A DNA stretch of 64,000 nucleotides from assembly GCA_037039685.1 (NCBI GenBank), contig JAWNGF010000003.1, forward strand, positions 4,376,571-4,440,570, read 5' to 3'. Of the stretch, positions 55,773 through 64,000 are shown in pieces. Both the position numbers and the translations under genes were made by a program. The notes beneath the pieces were generated by a model. It was not told the origin of the DNA. It ran no database searches and saw nothing but the letters and a program-made list of their open reading frames with translations. Position 1 is the first letter of the stretch. Each line of letters opens with the position of its first letter. This DNA comes from Ceratobasidium sp. AG-K. Taxonomy: Eukaryota; Basidiomycota; Agaricomycetes; Cantharellales; Ceratobasidiaceae.

Positions 55773-58700
55773 ACTCCTGCGCGACCTGGCGCCTAAGTCC
55801 CGGCTGTACGACTCCGCAAGCTCCGGCATACAGCCGCACATACATTCTTTACGACCGTTGGCCCTACTGCTACCGTGCTGTCAAGTTTATCCACCCAACC
55901 CACAAACCTCTCTCAGGTCTCACCGCATTGGCTCCTTGCTAAAGTTTCAACAACGCTCATCGCTTCGTCGTGCCACCATGTATGCGTATTATGGTCTTGA
56001 ACAAGTAGCAGAATTGAAGTTTTAGGCTCCCATAGGCTACCCAGAGCGCATTGGTCACCCGGTACAAACATTGGAGATGATTAGTTGGTCTTGTAGTCAC
56101 GCATGACCATTGGGTTCTGAGCGGTGACCTGAGTCGGCTGCGAAGCTCAACAAAGCCCTGTTTTCCTGCAAGCTGAGCCATAACTTATCTTATGATGAGC
56201 CGAAGACCAGGACTCGAGTGAGCCCCGAGTCATCAATTTCGTGGCCAGCCTCGAGGCGGCGATGGCCCATCATTACGATATTCAACCCGCGATAGGGGGC
56301 GATTCTGGTAGGTCCGCCAGTGCTTTCTGAAAAAGCTATGCGCCGCTCAACGGTGCTTTTTTGTGGAATAAATGGGCGATTCCAGTTTCCTGGTCGATGG
56401 AGGTTATCCAAGGTGGGGTTTGTATACAGGGTTGGCAGGGCTCGGACCACCGCCAGCTCCCTGCACCTCTGGGAATATACGTATTTTATGGTTACAACAG
56501 AATCCATCAGACGCGAAAACACCAGGTCAATCACTAGCTATATATAAAAAGGGCTTGGCAGCTGTGTGCCAGACAAAAATCATTCCATCGCCATGTTGTT
56601 GTATCTTAGCTTGAGTAAGCATGTGTGATTAATCCGCCAATGAAAGTAGCCCCACGATAACTGAACGAAGACGTGGTTTCAAATATGGTGGAGCATTACC
56701 CTTCTATCTGCGGCAGGGCATATAAAGAACTCCCAGCCGAAAATATGCTATTTTGCGGCCTCGGTGATGTGCAGGACTGAGTAGCGGATTCCGGCTTATT
56801 TGGCCAAAGCGCCTCCCGTTAGCGTGCAAATTGGGAGACGCGCTGGACTGAATGGAAAAGCTGAAGCCCAATAAGCAAATGAGGTTTTCTTCAAGTGGTC
56901 GTACTACATCGTTTGCTATTCATCCACTCCAGGAAATCCCTGGACCCACTTCGTTGACAGACCCTAAATTCTTTCGAGATAAAGGCCGTCTATTGTTTCG
57001 TGAACAGGCGCACCAGCGTTCTAACTGCGGAGAACGATTTAATTGAAATCAGCGCCCAAAAACGTTAACTTCCGTTCCAGTTTGTCGTAAACGCTCTGTC
57101 ATTGCCACGACTGGGGTGCAAATTATGTCGATTCCAACCCAGCTGTGAGTCCTGCGCTATGCAACAAAAGCGGTCGCTTCTGTGAGCATCTCGGTAGAGC
57201 TTATAGTATTAGTCAACCTAATGCGACATGGTATTGGAATGCAACTTTCCCAAACTCAGCCTTTCATCCCACGTTCGTTAAGATTTACAGTTCCTCTCAA
57301 GTTTACATGCATCACCCAGATCTCGACGGCCTAGGTAATAATATATAAAAAGACCCTGCTACTTCAGTCGTGGTTCCGATTGTCACGCCTGTCCTATCAC
57401 TCAGTATAGATATGTAAAGCGTGTTATATCAGGTTGTGATATGCTTGCTGCGACGTACGTCAACTCGGATACCACGTTATTCGATTAAACCCGCCATCCT
57501 ACCTCTCGATGGTGATTTAACATCAAGAGCCTGCGATCTAGACGATTCTGGGGTGAAAAGACCAGGTGTTCCATATCATCTTACTTTCAATGCTGAGACA
57601 TCTCAGGCTAATGGCTTACAGTGCTAAAAGCTTGCAAAAACGACCACTCACTGCCATTTCGCTTAATGTCAGCAAAAAAGCTCTCTGGCTTCTGAAATGA
57701 TCGGATTGGTTGGTAGCCGCCCTGCGTTTTCCCTAACCCTTTTTATATCAAAGAAACACGTGCTCATCCTTGTTATAATGGATGGACTAGGCCTTGCGTT
57801 GTACAACCGTCCGTACCGACATTCTCCCCTCGTACTCCTTGGTTTATCAATACCCGTCATCTCGCCTACCAAAGATTCTACAATATCCCCTATCTCGTTC
57901 CAACGCGTCCCGCCTAGGGCATTGGCTCTGACTGAAAACTGAACTATTCGCACGAAGATGCTGGTGGAGTTGCGCAGTTATTCCCCGTTGCCTACGGGCT
58001 TGGTTTGTGATAAAACAACCGTCCGAATTTGTGAAACTCCCCAATTCGGTGTAAATTTGGTATTGAGCTGGTTCAGGAATTCAGGATAGTGTTGTGACCA
58101 GGCGCTGGATTACCACTTACCGTTATCCGGTAGCTAAATATTTATAGCAGGTAGTAGTGCTCATCGCATACAAGTGAACCGAGGTCATTCGCTTCATTTT
58201 GAACCCAAGGTGAGTGGTGCAGAGAGCCCATTATGTTTCAATTTAGTTATGGGTTGACTAGAGCGTTGCCTTGGATAATAAACTTGTACCACGGTAGCGC
58301 GACTGACAGCCGCATATAGTATTGTCAACCTGAAGACATACAATGGGGGTATGCTTTAGCGCGCCTGGTGACCTCTTCCTCTACGCCTTGCTTCAATGCG
58401 AAGTTATTTGATGGGAAGGTCCTCCACTTTGTGGTAAGAAGTATCAAAACCGGTGTCACCATCAAGAACGTGGTACGATCACCTTTTTCCAAGCATCAAG
58501 TATTTACGTTCTAAAAGGTGCTAAGAGTCGCATGATCGTATCCCAAGGTAAGGGGTTTGTCTAACTTCGGGCCCCAATCTTACATCGATTCTAGTATCTG
58601 TGTGATAAGTCGTTAGACATCGATTACCTATATACCTTAACGAAGTTATGTGAATCTGAACAGTCGAGCAATGGTCGACAAGGTTGAAAAGAATTGAAAG

Positions 58701-60628
58701 TGAGTAACAATCCCATCCGTGCTTCCCCAGCCGTGCTTGGAGGGGTTTTATCATCTGATAGTCAGGTATGCCAGGGTCCACTCATGGGTTAACGAACTCC
58801 AAGTACCTACTTGGCCTCGCTACTCACACGTTGCTGCTGAACGCGCGCTCGCAGCCAGGGGACCCCAATTACTCCCCGAGTGGCGTTACCGGCTAAAACC
58901 CGGATTGCAATCGCCACCGGGAATGCCACTATTGCCGAGGCTGACTGCGAACCCGAAGCTGACAAATGAAGAGAGAACACGTGAGTGAGAAGATGTTCTA
59001 CAGGAGCTTCCTGCCAATCGATTCGCATGGACATAACACGGGTTGACCCAGTTTAGGCACCCTCACACTCCGCCTGGTGCGCGGAACACACGCCTAATCC
59101 TGCGTAACAAGTTTAGTCGCAATGTTGGTCGAAATTTCATCTCTGTGCGTCCGTGCAACTACAAACCTTGACCTTGCCTAACGCTGGGATGAGCACCAAT
59201 AGGACGCTACGTAGCTATCCAGGCGTTCGGAGCTCCAGATACACGGATCGAAGGCGGTTAGACAAATGCTCTCGTGATCGCCGTTAGATGGATACGCTAT
59301 CTACGGCCGCACTAGTCAAGTCACCTGTTCCCTGCACTCTAAACAATGCTTGCACGACTCTCGAAGGCGACACACGACACCACTTTATGCCCACGCCATA
59401 CCGAGTTATAAGCAAGCTTGTTTTGTGTGAGTGCGCAAGACTCCTTTCTCGGCTTCGTCTCACTATATCTATCCGCGGGTTCAGCACTCGTAAGCCATAT
59501 GGACCCATGCAGTCAATTTACAGTGCACCCACTTGATCATTTAGAGTGTTGGTCGTCTGCCTCGCTGCAACAGCGCTGCCCAATCTTCAAATATCTAATG
59601 CTCATGAATCGTATTAACTGGGCGATGGCAATTCGCCAGCGTCACACTGTGACACTGAGGCCTAAGTCGTATAAAACAAGACTTTGAACTGCTACTTCGG
59701 ATGAATCTCGTTGCTCGGACAAACAAATTCGAAGCATAAGCATTATATATTGACTATGCAGCCCTTGAACATAATTCTTCTGCATTGTGTACAAACCATT
59801 CAACTGGTCCCTACAAACATCCTCGATTCAACGGAGAGGGTGCTGGCGTATGTTTCCTTTCGCTCTGCTGGAGTACATACTAATCTCGATATTCTTGAAG
59901 TGCTTCTATCTGCTTCTGGCTGGTTGTCAACGCTGATCTGGAGACCTTTCGCGAGACGATCACTTTCCTGCGGCAGCGAGCTGTGCAACGTAGACCAACT
60001 CCCCAAGAACTCGATACCCCCGACAATGGAGACGATGGCATCGGGAATGACAACCGTTTCCAGTGAGTACTCTACGTTGTTAAGAAGTGAAACGTGGTAT
60101 TTCGGTGCTGAGTTGTTACCCCTTTTCGCAGCGAGAAGAGGGTTCGTGGCCGCTGTATGGCTGTAGTCAAAGCATAATTCGCATCCATATGCGCACGCAA
60201 GACAGTCAGTAGGGCGATACTATGATGTGTTTATATTCCTTCAAACGGGATTCTATGCAGATAAGCTAAGGATAACCAACTTGTGTGCGTGATTGATCCT
60301 ATTTCGGCAACCCGCCCTGCGGCTGGACGTGCGGAAGCGAGCTATGTTGAGGTTGACTGGTTTTGTAATCAGTGTCCGCATCCTCCTTGAGTTCCGTTGG
60401 GTAACTCGTGTTATAAGATACAATCACCACGCTTATTCAGTCGAGTAAGGGTTGATGAGGGAATGACTGTTATAATTCGTTTAGGCGTCCGAGACTACAT
60501 AGAATAGTATACATCAAATAGCGATCAAAAAAGCGCATCATAACAATCAAGCAAACAACGTCTCGTCTAGTACGAGAAACGATCCAGAGACATACCACAG
60601 ACAATATATACTCCCGTTTTGAAGCAAC
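55773..60628. other. 4.9 kb gene-poor region
   Basis: I found no protein family, tRNA or terminal repeat here. Open frames are short, on both strands, and lack the intron-exon patterns of the host genes. Several TATA-like boxes with a short downstream leader are present (TATATATAAAAAG near 56537, CATATAAAG near 56730, ATATATAAAAAG near 57340), which may be remnants of dead genes or repeats. The last few hundred bases probably contain the SNF5 3' UTR. Confidence 0.45.
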
Positions 60629-63600
60629 TCAATTGCTTTGAGTCGATGCGGACGGCGTAAGCTTTTGAGCCTCGGGAGCGGACGAGGGCGCTTTTCCGGT
60701 TTCGGCAGTGACGCGGCGATTGACGTTGGCTCGGTGAACCCGGTTCTTAAGGTGCACCTCGAAATTGCTCAGAGACTGCTCCGGACCAGGGGTGTAGAGC
60801 TAAGGAATTACGTTAGCAACCGTATCAACACGTGATAAGCGCCGCCTCACCTTTCCAGGGCAGTCGAGACACTTGAGCCTAAACTCGGGAGGCGCATTGC
60901 CGTCGGCTCGGGGCTTGACAATAACGTCGATACGGTCACTAGTATATCTTCGTTGAGTGGCGGCAATACAATCGGTGATCCATTGTGGTACAGCAATGCC
61001 CTGAGTACCCAAGTCAGAACCAGTGTCGGTCATAGTGTCGATACTCACGTCGCGCGTCTGGGTGGGGGCTTGTGGTGTCGCAGCGGGAGTCGAAGGAGCG
61101 GGTGGCGTGCTGCCGAGTGAAGGAGACTTTTGAGCTGGAGTTGGTTCTGCAGGCTCTGTAGGCTCAGTGGACTCGGTGGGTTCTGTAGGTTCTGGTGGAG
61201 AAGGTTCTTCTTCCTTCTTTACAGGCGGGAGGGAACCAGACTCAACCTTGGGGCTGTCGGCACCGACGGTCGAGTCAGGCGACCCGGGGTCCAAAAACGG
61301 CAGCGACGTAGGTTTTTGGGGTGGTGGCGAGGGAGACAGCGAGTCTCGTCCGTTGGCGAGCGCGTCGGCAGCGGGGGCCTCGTCGCGGGCGCTTGAAGGC
61401 TTGGACGGAGACGGGTTGGCATTGACGTTGGCCTTGCCGCGCTTTTTCGCCTTGGCTTGCTTTTTGAGGTTGAGATGGTGCTCGATGCTCGTATTGTAGT
61501 CGACGGGCCTCGGCTTGCGATGCTTGTGCCAGTATTTTCCTGAGTGCCAGAATAAGCGCCATCCGCACGAACCAAGTGAAATACGTACCGCACTCTCCAC
61601 ACATGGTACCTTGGCCCAAAGGCCCTTTTCGTCGTCCGACCGAGATACTCTCTGGACACCCACAGTTGGCGCAATGCCACGTCCCATCGATCATGTTTTG
61701 GTGCAACCCCTCGGTCGACTCGGCGCCTTCCTTTTCCAACACGCGTCGGAGCATCGCCGCCTGGCCATCGGAATCGGCCGCCTCGTTGGCGCCTCCGCCC
61801 GGACTCGTGGGCTCGGGTGCATTGTCGCCAAACTCGGCCCGGGCAGCAGACGCCTCGGCGGGCTCGAGACCGGTCGTCGGCGTGGGCACACCACCCGCCC
61901 CGGCGCGCGCGAGGAAGATATGCTGAGGCAACGGCGGAGGCTGCAACACCCCGGTTCGTTTCTGCTTTTGCTTGGGCGGCGGAGCCTGTGGTTGCGGCTG
62001 CTGAGGAATGACCGGGGTAAGTCTCTGATTCTCCATCATGTGCATATTCGTCGGCACCGGCGTGCCGTTTTCGGTCGCGGCCAAGTTGGCAATCGTAAGC
62101 GAGGCGGCAGCCGCCGCGGCCCGACGAAACGTGACCGGCTGCTGCTGCTGGGCCGCTTGCTGAGCCGGAACCTCGACCTCGGCAAACCCAATCGCGGTTC
62201 GGTGCGTCTTCTGAAGATCGCGATCGGGGAGTACGATGCCTCGTCGTCCGCGGGTCTGGCGGCGCTTGCGTTTGAGCTCGCGTTCACGTTCGCGCTCGTT
62301 GCGTTCGATCTCGCCGTCTTGGAGTACGTTGAGTTGGGGTGTGAATTGTTCGAGGAGCGTGCGGTCGAATCGGAACGAGTGGTCGATGGGGGGGAGCATC
62401 GCGGTCCTGAGCTCGTCGTCGGCGATAGGCGTGCCATCGAATGGATGTCCGACGAGGAAGAGCGACTTTTGGTAGACGGATACTTGTTCGCGGATGCTAT
62501 GCGCCACAGCAGTCCTGCACACCGATTTAGCGCTCGCCACCAGACTTTACGAAAGACCTACTTGAACTCTCCACCCAGCCCAAGATCCTGGCAATAAATC
62601 TCGGCAAACTCTTCCGGCGAGTTGCTCGGGTCGTTGATATCCCACTCGAGTTGGTCCGTGAGGTTCATCGACCCAACAATTACATCAAGCTGAACCGAAT
62701 AAGCCCAAGTCCAATCACATACGACAAACACACCTTGACGAGCACCCGCAGCTCCTCGTTCATATCCTTCTCCTTGTCCACGACCTCGTCAAACACGGGC
62801 TCGTCCTCGGGCGTCACAGTTGCGTCCACCGTACCCTCGACAACCCTCGACCTCCAACGCGCCCACCACTCGCTATCCTTTTCGCTAATCTCGCCACCGA
62901 GGATGTCACGCTTGGGGCCAGAAGCAGGCTCGACAATGTGCGCGCGGTGTTCAGCGAGTTGCTCGGAAATGGACTTGGACACGGCCGCGACGACGGTTTT
63001 GGAATCGATTTGAAAGTCGTCACACAGGCATTGGGCAAAATCGTCGGGGGAAATGGCGGGGTCTGCGAGACATTAGCTAGCGATCGGAACACCCGACTCG
63101 ACGTACCATTCAAGTTCCAGGTAAAGGTATCCCGCAGTCGATAGTGATCGTGATCGACCTCGATCCGAATGGGCACCAAGACCTCGGGCTGGGTAATGGC
63201 CTGGCCCGACTTGACCAATAGAGTCCTGCACCAACGTTAGCCCAAGTCAACCAAAAAGATAAACTACATACGTATCCAAACACTTGAAGTTCCTCCCGAG
63301 GAGCTTCATCTTACGCTCCTTGACTTTGCGCATCTCGGCCGGCCACCAAATCTGAAACTTGCCCGGCATCGCATGCGACGACTCGTCAGTCTCCCACCAC
63401 GCGACTCGGCTCCGGAGCGCGGTTTCTTCTTCTTTTCGGTACTCGCATACTCGGCCATAGGCTTCTTGGAACGCATTATCGCGCGACATCCAGTACTTGA
63501 TTTCCTTCATCTCGGCTTCGGACACGGGTGGAAGTGCACCACCGTGCGTCACGTCGTTTTCGTCCTTGAGCAGTGGGAGAGCAGTGACGAGTGTCGTTTG

Positions 63601-64000
63601 GGGGTTGACGCCGGGTGGGAGGGGAAGCGCGGGGGCGGTGGACGTTTTGGTAGGAGAAGGGAGGGGAGCAGTGCTTGGATTCGAGACGACGCGACGAGAG
63701 AGCTTGTTGGGTGCGTTGGCGCGCAGGCCGTTGATGCCGTTCATCGCCATTCCGTTGACGCCGTTCATACCCATTGCGCCCATGCCGCCCATTCCTAGAG
63801 CATTGGCACCACCGGGCATTCCGAGTGCATTGGCACCTGGAGCCATTCCGAGGGCGTTGGCAGCGGGATTCATTCCTAGAGCATTGGCGCCACCGCTCAT
63901 CCCGAGAGCGCTGGCAGGTCCAGGTCCCATTCCGAGAGCGTTGGTCGCCCCGCCCATTGCCATAGGGTTCGCGCCTCCAGCTCCCATGGCCATTGGGTTC
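60629..64000 (-). CDS. SNF5: SNF5/SMARCB1-type SWI/SNF subunit with GATA-like zinc finger (5' end outside window)
   Basis: Minus-strand exons in the window are 63272-64000 (incomplete), 63107-63225, 62734-63062, 62562-62689, 61589-62514, 60851-61539 and 60629-60799, with 44-51 bp introns. The N-terminus has tandem GANALGM repeats. The core carries the two SNF5 repeats (RLRDTFTWNLND..SPDDFAQCLCDDF and MNLTDQLEWDINDPSNSPEEFAE). After the core comes an Arg-rich helix, then Ala/Gln/Pro-rich sequence and a zinc finger CANC-X20-CGEC followed by KYWHKHRKPRP, which resembles a GATA finger. The tail is Pro/Glu/Thr-rich with EPTEPTE repeats. SNF5 is a core subunit that links SWI/SNF to the nucleosome acidic patch in the nucleus. 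The zinc finger is not part of yeast Snf5 or human SMARCB1 and could add DNA contact. The stop is TGA at 60629-60631. Confidence 0.92.

Noticed and set aside
56190..56534. Minus-strand frame of 114 codons with a TATA box nearby
   Set aside because: The TATA-like box is on the other strand relative to this frame, and the protein has no recognisable motif.
59711..60166. 151-codon frame in the right intergenic region
   Set aside because: No family features, no intron pattern and no ATG at the frame start. It is probably chance.
1..64000. CRISPR array or bacterial operon structure
   Set aside because: No regular direct repeats with spacers, and no Shine-Dalgarno or polycistronic layout. Spliceosomal introns and an intron-bearing tRNA show a eukaryotic nuclear genome.

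Overview
This is fungal nuclear DNA, most likely from an agaricomycete close to Rhizoctonia/Thanatephorus. Host genes carry many 42-57 bp GT-AG introns. They include a NACHT-WD40 NLR, two Zn2Cys6 / fungal-TF-domain-2 genes, and basidiomycete-like NAP1, VPS15 and SNF5. The species is an inference from gene style, not from a database search.

Left arm (1-23.8 kb): a decayed coding remnant (343-1390, minus), a NACHT-WD40 gene with 14 WD repeats (1911-6913), NAP1 (7452-9167, minus) sharing a 121 bp divergent promoter with a RING-finger gene (9289-10997), an intron-containing tRNA-Gln(CUG) (11241-11318, minus), an 18-exon VPS15 gene (11518-17444), and a tandem pair of Zn2Cys6 regulators. The second regulator (20425-22509) carries one in-frame stop. 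Right edge (60.6-64 kb): the 3' part of SNF5 with a C-terminal GATA-like zinc finger, cut by the window end.

Centre (23834-55770): a nested transposon complex that can be resolved exactly from target-site duplications (TSDs). A TA-flanked DNA transposon with 325 bp terminal inverted repeats (Tc1/mariner superfamily) has its transposase gene split by LTR element A (TSD CCGCA). A's 3' LTR holds a solo LTR (TSD GATGG), and A's gag holds element B (TSD TAGTG). B in turn holds element C (TSD CTTGG) and element D (TSD AGAAT). A and C belong to one Ty3/gypsy chromovirus family, B and the solo LTR to a second, D to a third. A, B and C lie on the minus strand, D on the plus strand. LTR divergence by eye (A and B about 5%, D about 3%, C 2 sites in 456) agrees with the nesting order.

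All three retroelement families have a primer-binding site complementary to a sequence inside their own LTR about 30 nt downstream of the TATA box, as in Tf1-type self-priming. Families 1 and 2 carry an extra open frame after pol that overlaps the pol end, and families 2 and 3 carry an extra frame before gag. The retroelement genes are broken by nonsense and catalytic missense changes without frameshifts in pol. Many of these changes fit CpG-to-TpG/CpA decay, which suggests methylation-linked silencing. Element C looks intact but has lost catalytic aspartates in both protease and reverse transcriptase.
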